Source: Caprimulgus europaeus
Lineage: Eukaryota > Chordata > Aves > Caprimulgiformes > Caprimulgidae
Direction of reading: 5' to 3'
Assembly: GCA_907165065.1 (NCBI GenBank)
Contig: OU015524.1
Span: 32,205,295-32,269,294 of the forward strand
Length of the DNA: 64,000 nt
Within the stretch, counting starts at the first letter, position 1, and each line of letters starts with the position of its first letter. Made by a program: the position numbers and the translations under genes. The notes under the pieces are model-generated. The model was not told where the DNA came from. It did no database searches and saw nothing but the letters and a program-made list of their open reading frames with translations. This document shows positions 53,801-64,000 of this stretch, in pieces.

Positions 53801-55526
53801 ACAGGGAGAGGAGAAAAATTAGAAATAACCCAAGACCAGCCATTTGGACTATTAGAAACCATTTTAGCATCTGTATCTGGAGTTTTCTAGGAGGGCTGCT
53901 TTATGACCTCTCAGCTCATTCTGAATAGCTCATCTATGTCTGTGTGGAACATCTTCATTAGAATGATAAATGTGCCAAGAATATCAAATCTAATGTTGAA
54001 CAAACCTGCCAGGTGATTTTTATATTCCAGATGTCTCTAATGGATCAGTATTTTCCTTACAGAATCTTTTTGTGTGTTTGTTTGCTTTTTAAAAAGGAGC
54101 CACATCCTCACCTGTGGCCAGACTGAAGGGTTGTGTAAGTGGCATGAATGCATAAATGCAAAGATGATCAGAAGCTCTCCTTTGCAATGCCTTGATGTCG
54201 CTGCTTCTCTGTGCAGGCCTGGTCCCTCCCACTGCACAGAAGGGCCTCTGCAGAGCTGCAGTTTATGCTAGCTGTGATGACAATTTGGGAAAGCCTGGCA
54301 CACCCAGAAGCAGTTGTTTTCCCTCTGGCCAGGCCTTCCTGTCCCAATTACAGTCACATCAGCTTGCTGTGTGGTGCAAGTGCCTGTAGGGTTCCCTTGT
54401 TGCTGGTGCTAAAGATTTGCAGCTCTAAGTCAGAATGAGCTGCTTTTAATTTCATCTTTTTTCTCTCACTCAAGCCTCTTATGTGGAAGTAGAGAGACAC
54501 ATGCATGGGGTATCTCTTTGGTTTTATTCTTGGCTACCCACCAGGCACTGAGTCTGGGATTCTCCACTGTATTCCACTAATGTGCTGCAATTTTCACCAT
54601 TTTGAAGTGGAGGTAGACCATGTTCATTCCCATCTGCTAATTTTGAATGCTAGTGATGCTCCAATATTGCATGAGTTCAAATGACTGCTTCAGTTTTGTG
54701 GCAGTAAAGAATAATATCCATAAATGACCAAACTTGGAGCATAGCTTGGGCCTAGCTGTTTGGCTTTGGAAAATGGAATTGTACTTGAGTTGAATTTTTT
54801 TATTTTAAAGAAACTTTCTTGTTTCCATCCCCGCATCTTCCTACCTCTCTTCACACTTCCACAGCCTATGCTGCCAATGCCAGCATTTCTTTTTCCCTCA
54901 CACAGAGGAAGGTGGATGCAGGGAGACATTTCTGGCAAAGAAAGAAGATGATAGATGCATTTCTATGAGGTATTTTCCAGAGTGGAGTAGGAGGATGGGG
55001 AAAATAGATGGTGGAGTGGAGAAAGAGAGAGAATCGTCTGCCTGCCTTGCATTCTTAGGGAATGAGAAAACTAGATGTAGCCCATTGTCTTCACAAGACA
55101 AGCAACCTGCTGATGCTAGACAGTAAAAGTTCAGGCACCCATGAAGCAGTGTGAGAACAGCCAGGTTCAGACCCAGCAAATGCAAGGGTCTTTTGCACAC
55201 TCAGAAAGAACTGCTTTTCATAGGCACATATTTTTATTCTGAGTTATTTGTTCAGGTTTGAATATATTTAAGACTAAGACAGATGCAAGTGAGGAGTAAA
55301 AAAACCCAGACTAGTTTAGTCTAGTTTTGGGTTTTTGTTTTTGTTTTTGTTTTTTAATTCGCTTTATGACATATCTGAGAGAAGGCCCTCAAACTTTGTG
55401 TGTTACTGAATGCTGGGATGTTGGACCCACAGGAGCTGGGAAACTTGAATGCTTGTTTGAATTTTATGGCTCTGACTCCTCTCTGCCAGTACTCAGAACA
55501 GTAAACAGTGCATTGTTCTTACGTCT
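44895..55526. other. Intronic stretch without genes
   Basis: About 10.6 kb of unique, AT-rich intron up to the acceptor region of exon B. It holds a C11A8 run at 52035-52053 and a TTTTTG repeat near 55331-55356. A segment at about 52790-53040 with several AT-rich homeodomain-like words might be conserved. No open frame is convincing. Confidence 0.6.
52035..52053. repeat. C11A8 homopolymer junction
   Basis: Eleven C followed directly by eight A. A likely place for sequencing or assembly length errors. Confidence 0.9.
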
Positions 55527-55548
55527 GTTCTCCTCTCTTTTTCCTTAG
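55527..55548 (+). other. LRFN2: Competing 3' splice site upstream of exon B
   Basis: TGTTCTCCTCTCTTTTTCCTTAG ends in AG at 55547-55548 and fits the acceptor consensus better than the authentic site 64 nt downstream. Its use would insert 64 nt, shift the frame and end translation about 19 codons into the insert, at the TAA at 55607-55609. Whether it is used is unknown. Confidence 0.5.
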
Positions 55549-55584
55549 CATCAAAAGTAACCAAAGTAACCAATTTTTTTCTCT

Positions 55585-55612
55585 CTTTGTTTTTCCTTTT
55601 TTCTTTTAAAAG
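55585..55612 (+). other. LRFN2: 3' splice site of LRFN2 coding exon B
   Basis: A long T-rich tract leads to TTTTAAAAG, with AG at 55611-55612. The site is chosen because it yields AG|G, the conserved R458, followed by [14 protein letters not shown]. The AAAA just before the AG is a poor fit to consensus. Confidence 0.9.
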
Positions 55613-56531
55613 GATGATTCCAGCTACAAACAAAGCCTTTGTTGTAAACAACCTTGTTTCTGGAACTGGCTATGACCTCTGTGTCCTGGCAATGTGGGAT
55701 GACACGGCCACGACCCTTACTGCCACCAATATTGTGGGATGTGCCCAGTTCTTCACCAAAGAGGACTACCCTCAGTGCCAGTCGATGCACAGCCAGTTCC
55801 TGGGTGGCACCATGATTCTGATCATTGGAGGCATCATTGTGGCAACTCTGTTGGTGTTCATTGTAATACTCATGGTCCGCTATAAGGTCTGCAACAATTC
55901 CCAGGGGAAGATGTCTAACGTCAGCAATGTCTACTCACAGACAAATGGAGCACAACCAGTTCAGAATGGAGTCTTGCCTCAAATCAACCCCAAAGTGGTG
56001 GTGAGAAATGAACTTATGGAGTTTAACTGTCAGTCTGCACGGAGCAGCATCTCCTCTTCCTCCAGCTCTGCAAACAGCCATGACTGTGATGACTATAGCC
56101 TCCAAAGTGAACAGGGCACATTGTCCAGTAAGTGGAGGCCTCCTTCTAGGTCAAAACACAATATTGACCGGCTAATGGGAGCTTTTGCCTCCCTGGAACT
56201 CAAATGTCAGAAAAAGGAGGAGATGACAGACTCCAGAACTTCCACAGTGGCCCGTCACTCGGACAAAGAGCCACTGCTGGGTCAACCAGAGTCCAAATTT
56301 CGCAGCATCCTCATGTTGCCTCTGGAGGGCAAAACTAAACGTAGCCATTCTTTTGACATGGGGGAATTTGCCACATCTCAGTGTTGCACCTACCCAAAAA
56401 AGATAACAAACATTTGGACAAAGAGGAGCCTCTCAGTGAATGGCATGCTTTTGCAGTATGATGACAGTGACCTAACAGGGGCAAAAGGGACTTTTGGGAG
56501 CTCAGAGTGGGTAATGGAAAGCACAGTGTAA
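55613..56531 (+). CDS. LRFN2: LRFN2 (SALM1), coding exon B: end of FnIII, membrane helix, tail
   Basis: Supplies the last base of codon 458, residues 459-763 and the stop TAA (56529-56531). The rest of the FnIII domain runs to about 505 ([32 protein letters not shown]). One transmembrane helix follows at about 521-546, then a stop-transfer RYK. The 217-residue cytoplasmic tail holds a serine-rich patch (599-611), the conserved block [24 protein letters not shown], and [15 protein letters not shown]. It ends in ESTV, a class I PDZ ligand that in mammals binds PSD-95 family scaffolds. The whole protein is 763 residues against about 789 in human. The difference lies mainly in Gly-, Ala- and Pro-rich stretches that the mammalian tail and linker have and this one lacks. 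There is no sign of decay. Confidence 0.97.
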
Positions 56532-56923
56532 ATATCAGTGTCTCTCCCTCTTCTCTTCTCTTCTCTGCTCATGTGTTAGAAAGCGTGGTTTGCTGCAGTG
56601 CCATGCATTTGAAAAAAGAGGGGAGGAAAAGTTTTCAGTTATACTGGCCAAAAAGACAGATAAGCAAATAAGAAACAGGGATACTAAAAGAGAAAGAAGG
56701 TCATGAAATGTGAATAGGCACGTATGGCACCATTCTTGTCTGGCCCCAACTAAACCATGCGTGAATGTTTGAAGGAATTTACTAGTTGTATTTAGCATCG
56801 TTTTCCAAAAGTTACTCAGACTCTTGGCAAATCATCACACAAGATTAAACAAGGAAGATGAAAGAGGTTTATCAGCACAAATTTAATTTTACAGGGTTTC
56901 TTTTCTTTTTTTCTCTCTTTTTC

Positions 56924-56946
56924 TTTTTTTTTTTTTTTAAAAAAAA
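56924..56946. repeat. T15A8 junction in the probable 3' UTR
   Basis: Fifteen T followed by eight A, preceded by about 25 bases of C and T. It could fold back on itself or prime internally in oligo-dT libraries. Confidence 0.9.
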
Positions 56947-59327
56947 GGGCACTTCTTTCTTTTAACCACAGAAATACACTTTTGTGGATGTAAGACTGAT
57001 GCTAGGTTATATCTGGTTGTCATTGCAAGTGACTTTCTCAAAAGTGCAGGCAGGGCATCCACAGGATCAGATCAGAGCAAATTATTCAACATAATCTTAT
57101 GGTGTTAACTGTGACACCTGGGAAAACAATACTTACTGTAGAGTGTGCTGGGATTTAATTATAACTGTTTTGTTTTGCCTTGTTACTGCTTTTGAATTGT
57201 TTTTACTCACAGTAGAAAGTATGTTTTCATGCAGTTTTTGTTTTTGTTTTCAGTTTCATCAAATCCCCCAGATGAAAGGAGAATATGTACAAAGGTCAAA
57301 TTTCTGACATATTGTATAATCCACCTCCAATACCACCCCTTTATGTCCTAGGAAAAATTAAATCTAGGGGCTAATAAATTTTTAAAAATCACCTTATTTC
57401 TTCCATCTTCTTCATAGTCTCTGCTTGTCAATGCTCAAGGAAGAATGCAACAGCTATTGATATCTGTAAGGGTGTTGCTATCAAAGATGGGAAAAATAAT
57501 CAATATTCCCTATTAAAGGATAAGGAAAGGGAAAACAAAAGTGGTTCCCATGAACTCTCCACATTATGAAAACCAATTGCTTCTGGCAAAGGTCACACTG
57601 ACAAAGACAACAGAGACTTTCACCCTATTGTGACAAAAGATCTTTGTCTGTACAGTCGCCCTGACACGGCTTGACTGTATCAGTAGCATCAGAGGAAATG
57701 TAAGTTTTATGAGTTTCAGGGGATTGGATATGTTCCTAATTAGCCATGGAAACTTAGTTAAATCTGGGTGTCTCAGAGCAAGGGGGTCTCTCAGGTACCC
57801 CCTGCATTACAGATAGCCCTTCCCCAGTCCCCGGTGTACTCCTGCCCCACTCTGTCTCTCACCCTCACTAAGGTACTTGCTAACTGAGAACAGGAGCTCT
57901 TTAGTGCTTGTAAACTGATTCTCAGAATTCATTTTTGGGGAGCATTGCTGTGGTTGTGGAAATGCACATGGCCCACCCAGGTGACTTCATTGTTCTTGAT
58001 GACTTTACTGTGATTTCTTTCTGGTGGCTACTGCAACCACCCTTTCATTTGTTTATTTATTTGTTGGCTCCCAATGATTAGCTGCTGGAAACCATCCTGA
58101 AATTGCACATTGTTACTATTATTTTGGAAAAGACATATGGAGAAAGGGTGCAAAGCACAGAGAAAATAACACACGAAAAAACTCTATGTAAATTTTTTTT
58201 CAAAAGGTGCAGAGATATATTGTGACCTGGCTGTGTACTTGATCTTGTATTCGTCACGTTTCCTACCTGGAGTTTTAGAAAATTACACCCCTGTGATCAG
58301 AATATTTTATTTTATTTTATTTCTTTTGCTACAAAATGTACAGTAAAAAACATTCTTGGGGAAAAGTATCTGCTTTTCATTTATTTGCTCTTCTGTGGTC
58401 TGCTTTGAAACCTATGTAAGGAGAAGTAATTTTTTTTTTTTTTAATTCTCTTGAAAATTTAGATGTTTGCCTTCTCGTTCCCTCAAACTATCTTTGACTT
58501 CAGGATTTTAGGTATAAAATAGGAATCAAGAAATACAGACCTTCTTGGAATGCATGAGAAAAGATCTTGTAAAAAGGCGTTTCACCTCCTTTTTCAGTGG
58601 TTGCATTTATACAGATCTATAGCAATAATGTATTTTTAAACCCTGATTCAAAATCCACAGAAATAAGAGAAAGACTTTTTAGGCTTAGGACCTGACTTCA
58701 TAGGTTTTTGCTCATGTTATTGCTCACAGACAACATTAATATATTCAAAAGGGATCCAGTCAAATTTCATTTGCAACATCTTTCAAAGTCTCTGGGTTTC
58801 TCATGTTTTCCAAGAAAAATGACACCTCTAGTGCCAGAATCTATGTCACCCAACTGTCCAGATGGAACCTTCATATTAACCATTAATGATATTTGCATTT
58901 ATGTTGTACTGAAGACTCTTAAAGACATTCATGCAATTATTTTCTTTCCCCTGTTATACTGTAGTGTGGTTGGACTTTTTTATTTTGTTGCTGCTTCGCT
59001 TTGAACATGACATCTGGGTTGTTTTTAATTCAGCCATTGAGTTCATCATCAATATTAGTAGCATATGCAACTTTGAATTTTCAGAGGCAATATCATATAC
59101 TATTTCCTTTATTAAAAAGGAAAATGTCTCTTCCACTTCTTCATACAAGATTAGAGGAATTAAGCCACCAGATGCTGTTTTAAGATAATGGATAGTTGCT
59201 AAAGAATCTAGGTAATAAAGTCTACAATCTAATAGCTGCATTTATTACTGTTAACCATGATTTTAATTCATTTGGCTTTTATGAATGAGGTTTAATCCAC
59301 ATCAGCAAATTTGTAAATACTGAGCAA

Positions 59328-59333
59328 AATAAA
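59328..59333 (+). terminator. LRFN2: Candidate LRFN2 poly(A) signal
   Basis: Canonical AATAAA. A Pumilio-type word TGTAAATA lies at 59312-59319, a CA cleavage candidate about 13 nt downstream, and a GT-rich stretch (TGTGGTGCT) about 27 nt downstream. This is the most complete 3' end signal after the stop codon. A second AATAAA at 59859-59864 is an alternative. Confidence 0.4.
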
Positions 59334-59350
59334 ATGAGTGCCCAACAATT

Positions 59351-62300
59351 ACCTGTGGTGCTCACAGCATTTGGGAGGAAGGACTCAGGACCTCATCAGT
59401 GAGGCAGGGACCCCCATGGCAAGTCAGCAAGTGGTCAGCACTGAGAGAGGGATAAATGCAGCCTGTACCTTCTCAGTTGTGATCATCCTTCAGGAGCCAC
59501 CAGCCACTGCCCTGCTTACTCAGAAAGCCAAGCAAACTTCTGAAATTATCCTGCAGCTTCCCTGTTACCACTTTGAGATTTGCTGAAGACAGCTCTCTCT
59601 CTTGGGTTACAACCTGAATCCATGCTCTAATTGCTAATGCTCAGGTGTGATGCAGGGTCCTCCACACACAGTCTGACCAATCTCTACCTCGCCTTTGTTT
59701 TGGTTGTTTTCATGTAGTCAACTCACTCAGCATCTCTGGATTAGATTAGTTTTCTGTAGTGCCACTGCATGGTAGGAATTCTCCTTGCTCCACCGCTGAG
59801 CAGAACTTAATGTCAGTGGCTGGTGAAATTATGTACATATATCCACTTACTTGGGTGTAATAAATATTTTCACACATCATTAAGGACCTGAGCAAATCTT
59901 CTGGTCTCACAACCCTATGCTCAGAAATTTATACAAGTTTCTTGTAACAGTGGTGTCTCATAAATTAACATTTGGTAGTGTGACATGCAGCTGCACCAAC
60001 TATGTTTTAGATGCAAGTGTCAGGTAGAGCAGATAGTAAGGAGAACAAAGATTAACAAGAGCCTCCTGAAAAAGGAGGCTGAAAAATTAAAGGTGCTACA
60101 GAATTTAAAGTGAAGCCTGCAACTGCATATGACTATGGAACCCCTGTAAGTTAATTTTCTTTACATCTTTTTTACATCTTTTTACATCTTACATACAGCA
60201 TATGATTCCACTGTGAAATCCTGCACACAGTTAGTCCTGCTAAAAAAAACCCAACCTAAATCCCCAAAACATCATCCTGGAGACCATTAAACAAGATGAT
60301 GAAATCTAAATTTCTGAAATTAGTGATGATGTGGATTTCATTTGATGCCTGCTAGAAACCAAATGGTTGTATAAAATGAAAATGAAAGTGTGTGTGTGTC
60401 TGTGTAGGTACATAGGCGTAGCAAAGCAGACCTTAGTATTTGCTTACAGTTTATATCCTCCTTACAGATTTCATGAATTGGAATACATTTCCGGTTTCAA
60501 ATGTCTTTTCTGAGTTTGCCAGCTCTTGAGAAGAGCAATTGATTTGCTTTCCTCTTACCCTTAGAGGAAGATAACTTTTTGTTTGCTTCCAAACTAAACC
60601 CAGTACTTGGTTACAATTTGGATTAGTTCACTCATAAGGCAATGAATGACAACAAGGCAATGAAAGGTACACCTGCTCTGCATAATGCAAGACTGAAAAG
60701 GTGGTAGCTTTTACTTTGCAAAACCTGTTTGTATCCCACACCATGGGACTAGTTCGCTCTATAAACAGAAGAAAATAATATTCCAAAATACTCTCCTTGT
60801 TTAATTCTCACTCTTCAACCAGCAAAGGGTTGCAAAGACACATGAACAAAAAGAGCTCTTGGAGGTGTCCGAGTAAGTGCAATAAATGCAGCAACAATTT
60901 AAGCAATTTCTAAACTGGAGTCCAATGAATAATTCCACCTCATAACCAAGAAAACATTTTAGTCTTTGAATAGCTTAAATGTCACACCTGTTTGCAATGC
61001 TTAGTACCCATTAACCTGTGGGTAACACACAGCACGCATGCAGCACCTGCTTCTACTCCTTGCAGCCTATTTCTCTGGAACCTTTTCTCAGTGACTCTCC
61101 CCTCTTGTGTTCAGTGTTTGTAATTCAATACTTGGATAATTCTGGATGTGTAATAATATTCTGGATATGGAATTAACAAGCACCATTATTAACATCTTAC
61201 ATGTTTCACCTTTAAATTCCCCAAAACATGATGAGGGGTCCCTCTAAAAACATTGAATTACATTTGGATTTAGGCTGTAGGACAGATGAAAACTAAATCA
61301 AAGAGTACCTTGAAACTCTTGCTTTCAATATAGGAATTTTATGTTCTGCAATATGTTTTCCTTGTCCTAATTAATTACTCCTTAATCCCCAAAGGTACAG
61401 CATTCCCTAGCATCAGCTGTCAAAAGGCCCTATTATATGAAACAGTACCAGATGCTTATTCCCAGTATTACATTCCCAACAGATGGCAAATGCCAGATAT
61501 ATAAATATATATCCAGAAATAGATATATCAGCAAATGTATGCATTTATATTCATGCATACATGTTCATGTGAACACATGCACACATGTACATGTTGTGCT
61601 CTTTATCTCTATGGTTTTTGATGTACAGATTTCTTAGTTTGGTAATAAAGGAACATTAACATTTTTTATTAAATACTCAAGGCAGAAAGAAAGAGAGAAC
61701 AGAAACCTCCTCTTTCTAGGAAGCAGATTAGTTGATAATCTACATCTCATCCCAGCTGGGAGAATTCAGTGCTTCAAATGAACTTAACTAGAGGGGAAAG
61801 GATTAATTCATTTCATATGACCACAGCAAAGGCTCAACTTCTGTGTTAGGGCATTTACTCACCTGATTCTCCCATCACATACTGCAGGTAAGTCTCTGAC
61901 AATGAGGACTCAATGTTTTGCAGAGAGGCAAGCAGCCATAGGGAGCTACTGTTCTGCATTCACTGCTCTGGTTTCTGCTCTTAAATGTGCTGACAATTTT
62001 GTGCTTTGGTTTGTTAGTTGGTTTGTTTTTTGGGAGAGGGTGGTATCACATGTTATACTCAGTCATATGAGGAGCCTGGACACAAGGCTAGAGAAGCTGG
62101 TGGGAAACAGAAAATTTGAAAATCAATGGTCTGTGCTAGGAGAAAGTAAATCCTGACTTTATAATCCATAAATCTTAGTTTGGAAATAGAACAGCAGAAT
62201 GTTCTTTTAGTTACCTATACAGTTACTGAGGGGGGTACCAACTTCTTGTTAAAGTTGCTCAGTTATTTTTGCCCATTATATTTTTAATATGATGAAAAAT

Positions 62301-64000
62301 TGAATGGACTTCTTTCATGACACTTTTTTCAAGTTCCTTCTGTAGCACTGGTTTATTTTAAAAGTATTAATACTTCTATCCTCTTCCCTGCAATGCACAA
62401 TATAAGAATATTTTAATATTGAGCAGTTAATTACGACCTGTACCATTTATGAGTCAAATCATAAGATGGGTGTCTGCATAGGAAGTTGTTTTAGGGAAGT
62501 TGGCAGTAACTCTTTGGCAGTGTTATTGGTACACCATTATGAAATGTGGGATCTGGGAAGGCATAGGCAGGGTTGCATGTGGTGAAATGTCTACTTTTTA
62601 CTCTGTGGTAATGAGGCTTAAACAGAAATCTGGAGAGGGAATGTGTTAATCTTCCTTCCTTTGAACATGGCTCAAAGATGCAAAACCTCAAATATTTAGG
62701 CTCATAAATTTGTTGTACCATAGACAAGAAAACTGTCTCTCATTGGACTGATGTGATGCAAGTGTTACTGCAGCAGAGTTGCTTGCAGATCACCGGTGGA
62801 ACTGGTGTCACGTACAAAGGCTGGTGAACCGGGATCCCCAGAAGGGGATTGCTGCGCAAGTCACAGCACAGGCAGGAGGAACAGCAATGTAGGAACGTGT
62901 TAGACTTAGCTGGTCCAAGAATCATTTCTATCCTACTATCCTGATACAGTGTTCAATACTTCAGCAAAAGTATCTTTGGGAAAACTTCAGAGAGCTCTGA
63001 CCCAAAGCTTGATGGGCTGGGAGTCTTTATCCTATTCTCTATAAAGAAGCAAAGAATTTCTTCCAAAATTCACACCTCGACAATTAGAGCACACCTGAGA
63101 ACTAAAACTGGGACAAGAACAAGCTCTGAATGACTCCTCCTATTTTGAAGTTTCTGCCTCTGATCCTGTTAAGTCTGACCTAAAAAAAAAAAAAAAAAAA
63201 AAGACAGTCCTTGTTATCTGAGACTGGGTAGCTCCAGGAGCTTGGAAATGGACAGGTAAGTATTTAAAGAGATGATGAGAATATTCCTCATTTGCAAGAA
63301 GGCCAGAGTGAAACTTCTGTATGTCTCACTGTCACTAAACACAGGCCAAAATGTACAACAGCAGCAACAAATTAAAACCAGTAGCAACTTTATCAAATAT
63401 GAAACTCTGTGCCATAATGCAAATAAGCCATCATGACCTCAAAAAGTGCCTTTCTTACACGGTTTTGAGAAACAGAAGACCAGATGTTTTCCCATTCATT
63501 CAAACACCCCTCTAGATATGCATATAATACAAATTTTTTATAGAAAAAAGATCCCATCTTCCAAGAGACCATCACACAGTACCAGGTTGTATAGTAATAT
63601 TGGGAGATGAGAAAGGAAATACTCGGTATACCACAAATTTGATCTAAAGAAACTGATGTCCCTCATTGAAATACATGATGTTATCTTATCTGTCTTCCTG
63701 TTTAATACAAACCATAAGATGATGGCTTTCTATTGAAGAAACCCCAGTAGTTTGTGGACCTTTAAAGTCGAGTTGCAAGGCCAGTGCACAGCTCAGTAGG
63801 TGCATAAAAATGCAAACAGTCCTGGAGCAATTAGTACAAACGCTTTTAACAGCAACCACAGAGCCTCAGCTTGCTGTGCAGTTGGGCTGCTGCACAAACA
63901 CATCCAAAATGACTACACAGACTCAAATGATTGAAATTTAACTTCCCATAACATGCTGAATGTTGGTTAATGGTTAGCATTGGTTAGATGTCATTAATGC
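59351..64000. other. Downstream flank, no gene seen
   Basis: About 4.6 kb of unique DNA. It has TTTACATCTT direct repeats near 60160-60190, a short GT run near 60391, alternating purine-pyrimidine DNA with small palindromes at 61530-61600, and a 21-base A run at 63182. No family is recognised in any frame. It is probably intergenic, or an extended 3' UTR in its first part. Confidence 0.55.
63182..63202 (+). repeat. Poly(A) run, 21 bases
   Basis: Uninterrupted A tract in the downstream flank, with no processed copy evident before it. Confidence 0.95.

Larger units (their letters stand above)
18235..55612 (+). other. LRFN2: LRFN2 phase-2 intron, 37.4 kb
   Basis: The intron is bounded by a consensus GT donor and an AG acceptor and splits the FnIII domain. 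Position and phase agree with a single intron interrupting the LRFN2 coding region between ectodomain and membrane segment. Apart from the repeats listed separately it holds mostly unique AT-rich DNA. The 4.2 kb between the donor and the CR1 at 22425 shows no gene. A minus-strand open frame of 139 codons at 21062-21481 matches nothing I know. Confidence 0.92.
56532..59350 (+). other. LRFN2: Probable LRFN2 3' UTR
   Basis: AT-rich DNA without convincing reading frames follows the stop codon. It contains a pyrimidine tract and T15A8 junction (56924-56946), an ATTTATTT word near 58050, several possible poly(A) signals (AATAAA at 57373 and 59214, AGTAAA at 58342) and a better one at 59328. The true end is unknown. 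The 2.8 kb length is inferred from the best signal, and shorter forms are possible. Confidence 0.45.

Overview
The window looks like bird nuclear DNA. Three CR1 retrotransposon copies run on the plus strand (two of them ending in the avian ATTCTATGA-type 3' tail) and one runs on the minus strand. Two solo LTRs match the general layout of LTR families abundant in Neoaves. The one real gene is a clear LRFN2 orthologue. The species cannot be named from the sequence alone. The LTR types point towards Neoaves rather than chicken, but that rests on memory of repeat families.

The gene is LRFN2 (SALM1), a synaptic adhesion protein, on the plus strand. It has two coding exons. Exon A starts at a splice acceptor (AG at 16840-16841), carries 20 nt of 5' UTR and the ATG at 16862, and ends at 18234. 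It encodes the signal peptide, LRRNT, leucine-rich repeats, LRRCT, Ig domain and the first half of the FnIII domain. After a 37.4 kb phase-2 intron (18235-55612), exon B (55613 onward, stop at 56529-56531) encodes the rest of FnIII, the transmembrane helix, the cytoplasmic tail and the C-terminal PDZ ligand ESTV. The joined product is 763 residues and shows no frameshift or internal stop. The first, non-coding exon and promoter are not recognisable here and probably lie upstream of the window.

Layout: 1-16841 is non-coding (probably LRFN2 intron 1 or upstream flank) with a truncated minus-strand CR1 at the left edge, a plus-strand CR1 at 2310-3102 and short simple repeats. The large intron holds a CR1 copy of about 1.5 kb split by a 626 bp solo LTR (23618-24243, target duplication ACAAA), a short CR1 (39461-39710), a 1,024 bp solo LTR (43866-44889, target duplication TTAGT), several microsatellites and otherwise unique AT-rich sequence. 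From 56532 comes the 3' UTR, with a plausible poly(A) signal at 59328, then unique downstream sequence to 64000.

I found no RNA gene, CRISPR array, second host gene or clearly new biological system. The points most worth checking concern LRFN2 expression: a strong competing 3' splice site 64 nt upstream of exon B that would give a soluble ectodomain, an upstream ORF overlapping the start codon, and the insertion history of the nested LTR with its expanded pentanucleotide repeat.
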